From Nocardia sp. SYP-A9097 (lineage in GTDB: Bacteria > Actinomycetota > Actinomycetes > Mycobacteriales > Mycobacteriaceae): 64,000 bases of DNA. Positions 15,020 to 23,985 of the stretch are shown one piece after another. Numbering within the stretch: the stretch's first letter is position 1; every line of letters begins with the position of its first letter. A program made the position numbers and the translations under genes. The notes beneath the pieces are model-generated. The model was not told the origin of the DNA. It saw only the letters and a list, made by a program, of their open reading frames with translations, and did not search any database. The stretch spans positions 1 to 64,000 of the forward strand of contig NZ_WJIC01000024.1 in NCBI RefSeq assembly GCF_009649815.1, given 5' to 3'.

Positions 15020-15778
15020 GTGGAGGATGCGATCGAGGCTCCGCCGCTCGACCTGGAGGCGTATCTGCCCAGGTTGACGGCTCGGGGGGTGATTCTGAGT
15101 CTGCTGGTGAGTAATCATCCGGCGCGGCCGACACCGGCGCAGGTGGTGCGGGCGGCGGGCGCGTTCGGGATCAAGGAGTCGGCGGCGCGGGTCGCGTTGA
15201 GCCGATTGGTTTCCGGGGACGAGTTGCTGCGCACGGCGGAGGGCTTCCGGCTGAGTGCGCGGCTGCTGGAGCGCCGGCAGCGGGTATTGCACGAGGTCGA
15301 GCAGCAGACGGTGCCCTGGAACGGGGACTGGGAGATGGTGGTGATCACCGGGACCGGGCGTGATCCCGTCGACCGTGCGTCACTGCGGTCGCGCCTGTCG
15401 CGGTTGCGGTTGGCGGAGTTGCGGGAGGGGGTGTGGATGCGGCCCGCGAATCTGCTGCGCCCGCTGGATATGCGGGCGGAGCCGGTACGGGTGCTGACGG
15501 GCAGTCCGATGGGTAATCCGGGTGAATTGCTCGGCGCGCTGTGGGATCTCCCGGCGTGGGAGGCCGATTCGGTGCGGCTGCTCGAGCTGATGGAGCGAGC
15601 CGAGAGTCCGGTGGACCGGTTCACCGTCGCCACCGCGATCGTGCGGCATCTGCTCGCGGATCCTGTTCTGCCACAAGAGCTTCGGCCGGATCCGTGGTCG
15701 GCGGGGCTGGTGCATGCGGCATGGATGGCGTATCAGGGCGAGTTCGTGTCGATTCCGGAGGTCGATCACCGCGACTGA
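15020..15778 (+). CDS. PaaX-like transcriptional regulator
   Basis: A 252-residue protein with the PaaX layout: an N-terminal winged helix (ARGVILSLLVSNHPARPTPA, IKESAARVALSRLVSGDEL), a central domain with QQTVPWNGDWEMVVI, and the conserved REGVWMRPANL, and a C-terminal helical domain. PaaX represses phenylacetate or other aromatic acid genes and is released by the CoA thioester. The GTG at 15020 follows GAGGAGGAG and gives the right N-terminus. It precedes aidB, fadD and P450 in the same direction and probably regulates them through the palindrome at 15786. Confidence 0.82.
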   Translation: MEDAIEAPPLDLEAYLPRLTARGVILSLLVSNHPARPTPAQVVRAAGAFGIKESAARVALSRLVSGDELLRTAEGFRLSARLLERRQRVLHEVEQQTVPWNGDWEMVVITGTGRDPVDRASLRSRLSRLRLAELREGVWMRPANLLRPLDMRAEPVRVLTGSPMGNPGELLGALWDLPAWEADSVRLLELMERAESPVDRFTVATAIVRHLLADPVLPQELRPDPWSAGLVHAAWMAYQGEFVSIPEVDHRD

Positions 15779-15785
15779 GGAAAAT

Positions 15786-15823
15786 ATTACGTATTGACTT
15801 CAGCTGTTCGGAAAACGTAATGT
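15786..15823 (+). promoter_or_regulatory. promoter with palindromic operator before aidB
   Basis: A perfect inverted repeat, ATTACGT at 15786-15792 and ACGTAAT at 15815-15821, brackets TTGACT (15794-15799) and runs into TAATGT (15818-15823) 18 bases later. This looks like a -35/-10 pair with an operator over it. PaaX-like repressor binding is a reasonable guess. Confidence 0.5.
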
Positions 15824-15851
15824 CCGAATCAAGCAGACGAAGGAGTCGCTC

Positions 15852-17480
15852 ATGCAGACACACGAGGTGTTCAACCAGTCCGTACCGCTGTACGGCCACA
15901 ATGTCGCCGACGATCGGACCCTGCTCGACGCACTGGTCCGCGAGGGCGCGGAGTGGGCCGTCGAGGATGTGCGCCGGCTCGGCGAACTGGCCGGTACCGA
16001 GCAGGTGCAGGAGTGGGGCCGGATCGCGAATGAGAATCCGCCCGTCCTGCGGCCCTACGACCGGTTCGGGCATCGCATCGACGACCTCGAATTCCATCCG
16101 GCCTGGCACGAGCTGATGTCCGTGGCAGTGGCGAACGGACTGCACGGTGCGCCCTGGAGCGACCCGCGCACCGGCAGCCATGTGGCGCGCGCCGCCAAGT
16201 TCTACGTCTGGAGCAATGTCGAGGCCGGGCACACCTGCCCGATCTCCGCGACCTACGCGGCCATCCCCGCGCTGCGCGAAAACCCTGAACTGGCAGCGAT
16301 TTACGAGCCGCTACTGTCCAATGCCTCGTATGAGGGCGGGCTGCGACCGCCACTGGCGAAGGCCGGTCTGCTCGCGACCATGTCCATGACCGAGAAGCAG
16401 GGCGGCTCCGATATTCGGGCCAACACCACCCGCGCGATCGCGCAGCCCGATGGCACGTATCGGCTCATCGGTCACAAGTGGTTCACCTCGGCGACCATGG
16501 CGGATCTGTTTCTCGTTCTGGCACAAACGGATTCGGGCGTGACCTGCTTCCTGGTGCCGCGGGTGCTGCCGGACGGCACGCACAACGAGGTACGCCTGAT
16601 GCGGTTGAAGGACAAGCTGGGCAACCGCTCCAACCCGTCGGCCGAGATCGAGTACGAGAACGCCTTCGCCTGGCGTATCGGCGATGAGGGTCGCGGCGTG
16701 CCGACCATCATCAAGATGGTCAATATGACCCGCCTCGACTGCCTGATCGGCGCGGCCTCGGGTATGCGCCGCGGCGTCGTACAGGCCGTGCATCATGCGA
16801 CGCATCGGCAGGCGTTCGGTAAATACCTGATCGATCAGCCGCTGATGCGCAATGTGCTCGCCGATCTGGCGGTGGAGTCCGAAGCGGCCACGCTGCTCAT
16901 GATGCGCCTCGCGGGTGCGCACGACCGGGCCGCCGCGGGTGACAAGGCCGAGGCCGACTTCCTGCGGCTGGCGCTGGCGATCGGCAAGTACTGGGTGTGC
17001 AAGCGCTGGCCCGCACATGCGGCCGAGTCGCTGGAGTGCTTCGGCGGCAACGGTTTCATCGAGGAGTCGCAGATGCCGCGACTGTTCCGCGAGTCTCCGC
17101 TCAACGGTATCTGGGAGGGCAGCGGCAATGTCGCGGCCCTGGATGTACTGCGCGCGATGGTGAAGAGCCCGCATACGGTGGAGAGCTTCTTCGAAGAGGT
17201 CGCGCTGGCCGGTGCCGAACCGAGTATCGAGCAGGCGGTCGCCGAAATCCGTACCGAGCTCACGGATTTGGTGAATGCCGAGGTCAACGCGCGCCGCGTG
17301 ATCGAGCATATGGCATTGGTATTGCAGGCGTCGCTGCTGGTGCGGCACGGTCATCCGGCGGTCGCCGAGGCGTTCATCGCCAGCCGGCTCCGGGGCGATC
17401 GGGGCAGCGTTTACGGAACTCTGCCCGCGAGCGTGGACTTTTCGGCGATCATCGATCGTGTTACCAGCAAGCTCGGCTGA
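15852..17480 (+). CDS. aidB: AidB-type acyl-CoA dehydrogenase family flavoprotein
   Basis: A 542-residue protein, the same length as E. coli AidB. It carries AidB hallmarks: MTEKQGGSDIRANTTRA near residue 178, GHKWFTSATMADLFLVLAQT, RLKDKLGNRSNPSAE, FGGNGFIEES and IWEGSGNVAALDVLRAM. AidB in E. coli is induced by alkylation damage and binds FAD and DNA; in actinobacteria the relatives often act as acyl-CoA dehydrogenases. The link to fadD and a PaaX regulator here points to lipid or aromatic acid catabolism rather than DNA repair. It is followed by fadD after 32 bases. Confidence 0.88.
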   Translation: MQTHEVFNQSVPLYGHNVADDRTLLDALVREGAEWAVEDVRRLGELAGTEQVQEWGRIANENPPVLRPYDRFGHRIDDLEFHPAWHELMSVAVANGLHGAPWSDPRTGSHVARAAKFYVWSNVEAGHTCPISATYAAIPALRENPELAAIYEPLLSNASYEGGLRPPLAKAGLLATMSMTEKQGGSDIRANTTRAIAQPDGTYRLIGHKWFTSATMADLFLVLAQTDSGVTCFLVPRVLPDGTHNEVRLMRLKDKLGNRSNPSAEIEYENAFAWRIGDEGRGVPTIIKMVNMTRLDCLIGAASGMRRGVVQAVHHATHRQAFGKYLIDQPLMRNVLADLAVESEAATLLMMRLAGAHDRAAAGDKAEADFLRLALAIGKYWVCKRWPAHAAESLECFGGNGFIEESQMPRLFRESPLNGIWEGSGNVAALDVLRAMVKSPHTVESFFEEVALAGAEPSIEQAVAEIRTELTDLVNAEVNARRVIEHMALVLQASLLVRHGHPAVAEAFIASRLRGDRGSVYGTLPASVDFSAIIDRVTSKLG

Positions 17481-17512
17481 GCAGCCGCGAACCCACGTCT
17501 AAGGATCGAAGT

Positions 17513-19021
17513 ATGCAGGGAATCGGTGACTGGGCCACACAGCGGGCCCGGCTCAGTGGCGACAAGGTCGCGTTCGTATCCGGTGCGCGTTCGTGGACGT
17601 ATAGCGAATTCGAGGACCGCGCAAACAGATTGGCGAACCGGCTGCGGGACAGCTTCGGCATTCGGCGCGGTGATCGCATTGCCGCGGTGATTCCGACCTC
17701 CGTGGAGTGCCTGGAAATCCTCTTCGCCACCGCGAAGCTCGGTGCGATCTTCACGCCGATCAATGTCCGGCTCACCGCCTCCGAAATCGGTTATGTACTG
17801 GCCGATCTCGGTGCCGAACTGCTCTTCGCGCACGCGGCGTTCCCCCAGGTCGCGGATGCGGTGCGGGAACCCGGCGTGCGGGTGCGTGCGGTGGTGGCCC
17901 TGGGCGAGGAGTACGACGATCTGGTGGCCACCGCCGATCCGACCCCGGTGATCCCGATGGCGGATCGGCACGATACCGCGGTGATCATGTACACCTCCGG
18001 AACCACCGGCCGCCCCAAGGGCGCGATGATCACCCACGAGAACCTGCGCGCCAACGCGGCCGCGGTGACCTCGGCGTTCGGATTGCGGGCGAGCGATGTC
18101 ACCGTGACGGCCCTGCCGATGTTCCATATCGGCGGATTGGGGCTCTACACACTGCCTTTCATCTATGTGGGCGGCCGCAATGTGATCATGCCGTCCTTCG
18201 ATCCGGTCGCGGTGCTGGACGCGGTGGTGGCGGAGAAGGCAACCCAGCTCCTGCTGGTGCCCACCATGTGGCAGGCCATCATGGCGGTCCCCGACCTGGA
18301 CCGCTACGACCTGTCATCCCTGGACTGCGCCCTCACCTCCGGTGCCCCCGCCCCCACCGCGGTCCTGGACTTCCTGTCCCGCAGCGGAATTCCCTTCCGC
18401 GAGGGTTTCGGCATGACCGAATGCGCCCCCTCGATCGCCGTCCTGGACTCCGAATACGTCCGCGATAAGTCCGGCTCCATCGGCCGCCCGCTCTTCGGTA
18501 TCGAAACCCGCGTGGTCGACGACCACGACCGCGACGTCCCGCTCGGCGAGGTAGGCGAACTCCTGGTCCGAGCCGACAATGTCTTCGCCGGCTACTGGAT
18601 GCGCCCCGAGGAAACCGCCCAAGCCATGCGCGGCGGCTGGTTCCACACCGGCGATCTGGCCCGCTCCGACGACGAAGGCTTCCTCACCCTGGTAGACCGC
18701 AAGAAGGACATGCTCATCAGCGGTGGCGAAAACGTCTACTCCCGCGAGGTGGAGCTGGTCATAGCCGCAGCCCCCGGTGTCCGCGATGTAGCGGTAGTAG
18801 CCGCACCTCACGAGAAATGGGGCGAAACCCCCGTAGCCTTCATAGTCCCCGCCCCCGGCGCAACCCTCACCGAAGCCGACGTCCTGTTCTTCGTCCAAGA
18901 ACGCCTGGCCCGCTTCAAAATCCCCACCCGAGTCGAATTCCTGGATGCCCTCCCCACCACCCCCACCGGCAAAATCCAGAAGAACCTCCTCCGCGCCCGC
19001 CTAACCCCGAACCCGGCCTAG
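17513..19021 (+). CDS. acyl-CoA synthetase (AMP-forming, FadD type)
   Basis: A 502-residue ANL-superfamily ligase that activates carboxylic acids as acyl-AMP and then acyl-CoA. The P-loop-like A3 motif is MYTSGTTGRPKGA at about residues 161-173. A5 is EGFGMTECAP, A7 is WFHTGDLARSDDEGF, A8 is VDRKKDMLISGGENVYSRE, and A10 is TPTGKIQK with the catalytic Lys. AAGGA lies about eight bases before the ATG. It is probably co-transcribed with aidB (32-base gap) and supplies its substrate. The chain length is unknown. Confidence 0.9.
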   Translation: MQGIGDWATQRARLSGDKVAFVSGARSWTYSEFEDRANRLANRLRDSFGIRRGDRIAAVIPTSVECLEILFATAKLGAIFTPINVRLTASEIGYVLADLGAELLFAHAAFPQVADAVREPGVRVRAVVALGEEYDDLVATADPTPVIPMADRHDTAVIMYTSGTTGRPKGAMITHENLRANAAAVTSAFGLRASDVTVTALPMFHIGGLGLYTLPFIYVGGRNVIMPSFDPVAVLDAVVAEKATQLLLVPTMWQAIMAVPDLDRYDLSSLDCALTSGAPAPTAVLDFLSRSGIPFREGFGMTECAPSIAVLDSEYVRDKSGSIGRPLFGIETRVVDDHDRDVPLGEVGELLVRADNVFAGYWMRPEETAQAMRGGWFHTGDLARSDDEGFLTLVDRKKDMLISGGENVYSREVELVIAAAPGVRDVAVVAAPHEKWGETPVAFIVPAPGATLTEADVLFFVQERLARFKIPTRVEFLDALPTTPTGKIQKNLLRARLTPNPA

Positions 19022-19102
19022 CCCGACGGATTTCGCTCGAGCTCCCCATATTCTGGGACCTTTTGCCGCGCAACGGATTTCCGTAGCGTTGTAGGTCATC
19101 CG

Positions 19103-20419
19103 ATGATGAGGGAGATTGTGATGATCGGTGCGCGGTATTGGGTACGGTGGCTGGTGGAGCAGGGGGCGCCGCGGTATGGGATTCGGGCGCAGACGTTTCG
19201 GGATGATCCGCTCGCGGAGTTGATGGGGAGTGCGGCGGGGTTGCGGGACCCGTTTCCGCCGATCGAGAAGTTGCGGGGGCGGGGGCGGCTGGTGTCGAGT
19301 CCGATCGCCTGGGGCACAGCGGATTACGAGATTTGCCGGGCGATTCTGCGGGATAGCAATTGGGGCGTGTACGGGATCACCGGGTTCGAACGAACCGGGG
19401 TGGTGCGCAGGATCGCCGATAGCGCGCCGATTCCGCCGAATCCGGTGGAGAAGCCGTCCATGCTGATCAGTGATCCGCCGGAGCACACTCGGCTGCGCAA
19501 ATCGGTGTCGAAAGCGTTCACGCCCAAGGCAATCGGCCGATTGCGTGATCGGGTGGAGTCGGTGACCGCGGAGTTGCTCGATGCCCTGCCCGCCGATGGG
19601 TCGGCGGATCTGATCCACGATTTCGCGGCGCATGTGCCGATCGCCATCATCTCCGAGATGCTCGGCTTCCCGGACGAGTCCCGCGATACCTTCCTGGCGT
19701 GGGGTGATGTGGTGAGCCCGATGCTGGATATCGGTATCTCCTGGCCGCAGTGGCGAAATGCGGTGGTGTCCATGCGCGGTATGGACGGCTATCTCGACGA
19801 GCACATCGCCCGATTGCGGGCCGAACCGCGCGAGGACATTCTGAGCAGTCTGGTCTCCGCCGGAGATCTGACCGAGGGTGAACTCAAGTCCGCGGCGACA
19901 CTGCTCATGGGTGCGGGCTTCGAAACCGCGGTCAATCTCATCGGAAACGGTGTGGTGCATCTGCTTTCGAATCCGGAGCAGTTGGCGATCCTGCGCGCGG
20001 AGCCCGAACTCTGGCCGAACGCGGTCGAGGAGATGCTCCGGTTCGAGGCCCCGATTCAGGCCGCGGCCCGACTTGCCTTGTCCGACACCGAGATCGCGGG
20101 CGTGAAGTTGAAGAAGGGCAGTCTGGTGGTGATGTCCCTCGGCGGCGCGAATCGCGATCCGGGTGTGTTCGAGAGCCCGAATGCCTTCGATGTCACCCGC
20201 TCGAATGCCAAAGACCACCTGTCGTTTTCGAGTGGCATCCACGCCTGTCTGGGTGCGAGTCTGGCGCGGATGGAGGGCATCTTCGCCCTGCGTGCGCTCT
20301 TCGAACGCTTCCCGGATCTGACGCTGACCGCCGAACCGCACCGCCGCCCGCTGTTCACGCTGCGCGGATACTCCTCCATGCCGGCGCATTTGGGCCAGCC
20401 GGCGCGCATCGCCTCCTGA
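19103..20419 (+). CDS. cytochrome P450
   Basis: A 438-residue soluble bacterial P450. The heme loop is FSSGIHACLGASLARME (Cys ligand near residue 380). The ExxR pair is in NAVEEMLRFEAP, and the I-helix reads LLMGAGFETAV, where Glu replaces the usual acidic/Thr neighbour Asp. PEHTRLRKSVSKAFTP is the conserved C-helix region. A start at 19112 or later (IVMIGARYW) is possible. It follows fadD by 81 bases in the same direction and may hydroxylate a lipid or steroid-like substrate of the same pathway. No ferredoxin gene is nearby. Confidence 0.92.
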   Translation: MMREIVMIGARYWVRWLVEQGAPRYGIRAQTFRDDPLAELMGSAAGLRDPFPPIEKLRGRGRLVSSPIAWGTADYEICRAILRDSNWGVYGITGFERTGVVRRIADSAPIPPNPVEKPSMLISDPPEHTRLRKSVSKAFTPKAIGRLRDRVESVTAELLDALPADGSADLIHDFAAHVPIAIISEMLGFPDESRDTFLAWGDVVSPMLDIGISWPQWRNAVVSMRGMDGYLDEHIARLRAEPREDILSSLVSAGDLTEGELKSAATLLMGAGFETAVNLIGNGVVHLLSNPEQLAILRAEPELWPNAVEEMLRFEAPIQAAARLALSDTEIAGVKLKKGSLVVMSLGGANRDPGVFESPNAFDVTRSNAKDHLSFSSGIHACLGASLARMEGIFALRALFERFPDLTLTAEPHRRPLFTLRGYSSMPAHLGQPARIAS

Positions 20420-20432
20420 CGGAAAGCCGAAA

Positions 20433-20471
20433 AGCGGGGCCCGGCAACCGAATCGGTTGCCGGGCCCCGCT
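20433..20471. terminator. strong hairpin between convergent P450 and cutinase-like genes
   Basis: An almost perfect 39-base palindrome, AGCGGGGCCCGGCAACCGA and its complement around two bases. It lies 14 bases after the P450 stop and 13 bases before the cutinase-like stop, so it can end both transcripts. Confidence 0.85.
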
Positions 20472-20483
20472 GTCGGGCCGAGA

Positions 20484-21413
20484 TCAGCCCGCTGCCACGT
20501 CCGAAAGCCAATTGTGCAGCCATACGGTCGCGGTCGCGCCATTGCCATCCACCACATATCGCGGATACGACTGGTGGACACCGGAGCTGAGGAACTGCTG
20601 TACCTGCTTGGTCCACTGTTCCCCGGCCGGATTGTCCGGTGGCGCGGACATAATGGCCGACCAGCCGGGCAGTAGCGCCTCGGCGAGGATGGACTGCATG
20701 GTGATGATGTAATTGCCGATCTGCAGCGGATCCGGTGCGGACAGCTGCGTCGCGAATCCGGCGAAGCGCCCGGCGAGATCATCGACCGGCACCGAACAGT
20801 ACAGATCGCCCGCCGCGCAGAAGGTTCGCACATTCGGGCTCAGCCAGCCGAAGCCGCCGACCCGTGCCCCGCCCGCCCCCGTGCCGGGTACCGCCGGGCC
20901 GATCAGCGCATCGGTGGGGGAGCGGCGCGGATCCGAGATCAGCCCGACCGCGACCACGCGGTCGGGTGGCACCACGCCGTGCCCGGTACCGATCTCGGCG
21001 GCCAGATCACCGGCCGCGTCCGCGCCCTGGCTGTAGCCGATCAGCGCGAAACGCGTTGCGCTGCAGCGTGCTGCCATATCCGCGATGATGCCGCGGGCAT
21101 TGGTGACGGCCTCCCTCTTGGAGCGGCCGTACACCTCGCCCTCCCACGGCAGCGCGGTGGCCGCGTACCCGACGTAATCGGTACGCACATTTCTAGGTAG
21201 CCCACGGGTAACGATGGATAACATTCCGGTCGGTCCGGAATCATCGCGGCTCGTTTCCCAGGTGCCGGGTACGGCCACCACATTCAGATCCGGGCACCCG
21301 GGTGCCGCATTTGCCACCGGTGTCCCGACCGACAGCAACCCAGCCGCTACAGCCACGGTCGACGCGGCTGCGGCGCATACCATTCTCAAAGCCTGTGTTG
21401 TTCCAAAGGACAA
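20484..21413 (-). CDS. secreted cutinase-like esterase
   Basis: A 309-residue exported hydrolase. It has a signal peptide (VCAAAASTVAVAAGLLSVGT, then PVANAAPGC) and Cys pairs typical of cutinases. The nucleophile elbow is ALIGYSQGADAAGDLAAE, and CAAGDLYCSVP carries the catalytic Asp between two Cys. In mycobacteria and Nocardia these Culp-type enzymes act on lipids at the cell envelope. The start is taken at TTG (21411-21413); an ATG at 21381-21383 is an alternative and gives a shorter signal. Confidence 0.85.
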   Translation of the reverse strand: MSFGTTQALRMVCAAAASTVAVAAGLLSVGTPVANAAPGCPDLNVVAVPGTWETSRDDSGPTGMLSIVTRGLPRNVRTDYVGYAATALPWEGEVYGRSKREAVTNARGIIADMAARCSATRFALIGYSQGADAAGDLAAEIGTGHGVVPPDRVVAVGLISDPRRSPTDALIGPAVPGTGAGGARVGGFGWLSPNVRTFCAAGDLYCSVPVDDLAGRFAGFATQLSAPDPLQIGNYIITMQSILAEALLPGWSAIMSAPPDNPAGEQWTKQVQQFLSSGVHQSYPRYVVDGNGATATVWLHNWLSDVAAG

Positions 21414-21747
21414 GGCGCATCACTCCTTGCTCGGACCGTACATTGTTGGCAGATCTTCTCCGCAGACGTGGGTTGGCAACACTTCGGCATGCGCACCCGC
21501 CTCCCCGATGGTGCTCCGGTACAAGCGAATTACCGACAGACGGTGGGCGCGCCGGGCCGAACATACCAATAATCCGGCCGGTTCGGTCGACGCTTGCCAG
21601 CAGATTGCCGCATTATGATTCGCGGTCGCCCGGCCGACCGGCGGAGCAGCGCCGTGACGGGCCTGTTCAGGGCAGTGACACACCGCGCGGCGCGGAGTAC
21701 GTGCACACCTACGTGTTTGGCCACCTATGGGCGAATTGTCGCGCGCC
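21414..21747. other. gene-free interval
   Basis: Between the cutinase-like start and the esterase stop. It must hold the cutinase promoter on the minus strand and any esterase terminator. No strong hairpin, repeat or RNA gene was seen; several overlapping open frames here lack coding character. Confidence 0.4.
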
Positions 21748-22755
21748 TCAGGAGATGCCGAGGGCGGCCGCGAACATGGGCCAGGACAAATGCAGATCCT
21801 GCTCCCAGTAATGCCAGGTGTGCGATCCGGCCGCACGGTATTCGACCTGAGCCGGTATGCCGAGTTCGGTCAGCCGATCGACGAGGCGATGCGTGCACGA
21901 ATTGGTCGCGGCCTCGATGAGCCCGCCCAGCACCATCTGATTGGCCTTGGTCGCGATCTGCCCCGCGGAGTACGGCGGCTCGATGGCCTCGGCCTCACCG
22001 GGCAGGCCGGTCGCGCTGGAGAGATAGATTGCCTTGCCGCGCAGGCGTTCCGCATTGATGATCGCGTCATGGTCGCGCCAGTCCGGATCATCGTCGGTGC
22101 CCCACATATTCTTCGGGCTGGCACCGGCCCGGGCCAGCACCAGATCGATATAGGTGCGGCCGAAGGAATCGGTGGTGGAGGCGCAGCCGCTGTAGGAGCC
22201 GACCGCGCGGTAGAGGTCGGGGGCCGTGCCCGCCATGTACAGCACCGACGTCGCGGACATCGAAACCCCGGCAATCGCATTGACTCCCGAGGTGTGCAGG
22301 GTCGCGTCGATGATCGGCGGCAGTTCCCGGGTCAGGAAGGTCTCCCACATATTGCGGCCGAGTTTGGGATCATCACGCTGCCAATCGGTGTAGTACGAGA
22401 ACGCGCCCACCGCGGGGGTCACCACATTCACATTCTTGTCGCCGAGGAACTGCACGATATCGGTCTGGTTGTACCAGCTGGCGAGATCCTCGCCACCGCC
22501 CGCGCCATTGAGCAGATACAGGGTCGGCCGGGGTGCGCTGGTATCGAAGGCGGTCAGAATCTGCAGCGGGATAATGCGATCCATCGCCGCGGAGTACACG
22601 TAGAAGACCTGCTGGCGTTGTCCGTCGCGATCGATGTGGTCCAGATGGGCCGCGGCTTCGGCATGGGATTTCCCCACGGAGCCCGGCAGGCCCGACGACA
22701 GCGACAGGGCGAGGGCGGCGGCTGCGATCAGCACCGCGGATTTACGCGCGAGCAA
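21748..22755 (-). CDS. secreted esterase of the antigen 85/mycolyltransferase type
   Basis: A 335-residue exported alpha/beta hydrolase. It has a signal peptide (LARKSAVLIAAAALALSLSS), LYLLNGAGGGEDLASWYNQT with the oxyanion region, the nucleophile elbow AGVSMSATSVLYMA, and the catalytic His in AAGSHTWHYWEQDL, a pattern shared with antigen 85 proteins. Antigen 85 enzymes transfer mycolic acids to arabinogalactan and trehalose. The elbow has Met-Ser-Ala rather than the usual MSG. The start is placed at TTG 22753-22755 because CGAGGAAC lies eight bases upstream; a GTG at 22830 is open but has no ribosome site. Confidence 0.8.
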   Translation of the reverse strand: MLARKSAVLIAAAALALSLSSGLPGSVGKSHAEAAAHLDHIDRDGQRQQVFYVYSAAMDRIIPLQILTAFDTSAPRPTLYLLNGAGGGEDLASWYNQTDIVQFLGDKNVNVVTPAVGAFSYYTDWQRDDPKLGRNMWETFLTRELPPIIDATLHTSGVNAIAGVSMSATSVLYMAGTAPDLYRAVGSYSGCASTTDSFGRTYIDLVLARAGASPKNMWGTDDDPDWRDHDAIINAERLRGKAIYLSSATGLPGEAEAIEPPYSAGQIATKANQMVLGGLIEAATNSCTHRLVDRLTELGIPAQVEYRAAGSHTWHYWEQDLHLSWPMFAAALGIS

Positions 22756-22853
22756 GAACTTTGTTCCTCGAAAGTGATTGGCGGATACCGGAATTCCGGA
22801 TGGTACCCGGACCGTGGCCGATGCGGTCACACCACACCGGCCACGGGAGGGGA

Positions 22854-23558
22854 TCAGCTGCCGATCAGGTTCTTCAGCACACCGCTGAGAATGTCGGTGA
22901 CCGAACCGGTGGAGCTGAGCTGGCCGTCGGAGGAGCCGAGGCCGTTATTGCTCATGCTGCCCTGCACCGACTCGCCCGGGTTGGCGGCGCGGGCGGTGAA
23001 GCACGCGGTCAGGTTGGGGAAGCTGGCGCCGACGCCGACGGTGCCAGCCACGCCGATACCGCCGGAGGTGATCATCTGCCCGGCCTTGACGCTGCTCGGC
23101 ACGTTGTAGGTGATCTTCATGGTGACCGGGTTACCGGAATTGACGAACCAGCCGGTGCTGGTGACCTTCCAGCCGCCACCATTCGGTTCGGGCGTCACGG
23201 CTTCTTCGGTCTGACCGCCAATTGCGTGGTACGCGGTAATGGTGGTCTTGACCGGTGCCGCGAAACCGGTCGGCGGGTAATCGGTAATGGTATTTACGTA
23301 CGGGTTACCAATACTGGTGGTGCCCACCACGATTGTGTAGGTGACGGTCGTGCCGACGCCGATGGTGGCGGCGCTGGCGGTCTTGTCGTACACGTGCGTG
23401 ATACCGACGGTGCTGATGTCCTGCTTGGTGTCGTGACTCGAAATCGCGCAGGTGGAGGTATCGGCCGACGCCGCACCCGTGCCGAGTGCGACGCTCGCGC
23501 CCGCGATGATCAGGGTGGAGGCCGCGATTCCGGCGGCCAATCGTGAAGTCTGAAGCAT
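22854..23558 (-). CDS. secreted protein of unknown function
   Basis: A 234-residue exported protein with a clear signal peptide (LAAGIAASTLIIAGASVALG, then TGAASADTS). The mature part is Thr/Val/Gly-rich beta sandwich-like (VGTTVTYTIVVGTTSIGNPY) and ends in a Gly/Ser linker plus a short amphipathic helix (VTDILSGVLKNLIGS). Two Cys are present. GGAAGGAAAC precedes the ATG, which is strong. It is followed by the mycolyltransferase-like gene and could share its transcript. Nocardia-type secreted proteins of this form have no known function to me. Confidence 0.75.
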   Translation of the reverse strand: MLQTSRLAAGIAASTLIIAGASVALGTGAASADTSTCAISSHDTKQDISTVGITHVYDKTASAATIGVGTTVTYTIVVGTTSIGNPYVNTITDYPPTGFAAPVKTTITAYHAIGGQTEEAVTPEPNGGGWKVTSTGWFVNSGNPVTMKITYNVPSSVKAGQMITSGGIGVAGTVGVGASFPNLTACFTARAANPGESVQGSMSNNGLGSSDGQLSSTGSVTDILSGVLKNLIGS

Positions 23559-23666
23559 GTTTCCTTCCAGCGGTCCCGGATGGCGCCGGAACCAATTTCC
23601 TCATCGATGAGCGGCCCGCCTCCATTGACTGGTGACAGGCCGCTTGCGGATGAGTTAACCCGATAG

Positions 23667-23682
23667 CTGGACGATCGTCCAG
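23667..23682. promoter_or_regulatory. perfect 16-base palindrome upstream of the secreted-protein gene
   Basis: CTGGACGATCGTCCAG is fully symmetric and lies about 110 bases before the start at 23558, in an AT-richer patch. Such perfect palindromes are typical of TetR-like operators. The remaining bases of 23559-23919 hold no gene that I can support. Confidence 0.55.
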
Positions 23683-23919
23683 GGTTTCTGGAAAACTTGT
23701 GAAAATATGTCATGTCACTTCGTTTCTCCCGTTAAAGGAATTCCGATCGGCGACATGAAAAAGGGCATAATTCAACGGATCGCATCGTATAGAACGTGTT
23801 CTCGTTTCGGGGCGGTTTCGGGAGAACTCGTGGCACGGATCGTGAAAACCCCTGGTGGTGACCGGGCGCGCCGACTGTCCGGGCAGCCGCTCGGTGTGAT
23901 GAGACGATGAGACGGGGAA

Positions 23920-23946
23920 GCCCCGGGGACTAGCCTGCCCCGGGGC
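23920..23946 (-). terminator. hairpin after the tRNA-like loci
   Basis: GCCCCGGGG and CCCCGGGGC pair perfectly around a nine-base loop, about 40 bases downstream (on the minus strand) of the second tRNA-like locus. Confidence 0.7.
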
Positions 23947-23985
23947 CTCGGTGTCCGCCCATTTGCAACACGCCGACACGTTTAA

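Noticed and set aside
15786..15823. Riboswitch before aidB
   Set aside because: The region is too short and its symmetry is that of a DNA operator.
22756..22830. Longer start of the mycolyltransferase-like gene at 22830
   Set aside because: No ribosome site, and the added residues would precede a complete signal peptide that has its own start and CGAGGAAC.
23707..23910. Plus-strand frame of 67 residues
   Set aside because: No ribosome site and no coding character; it lies over the promoter area of the secreted protein and before the tRNA-like unit.
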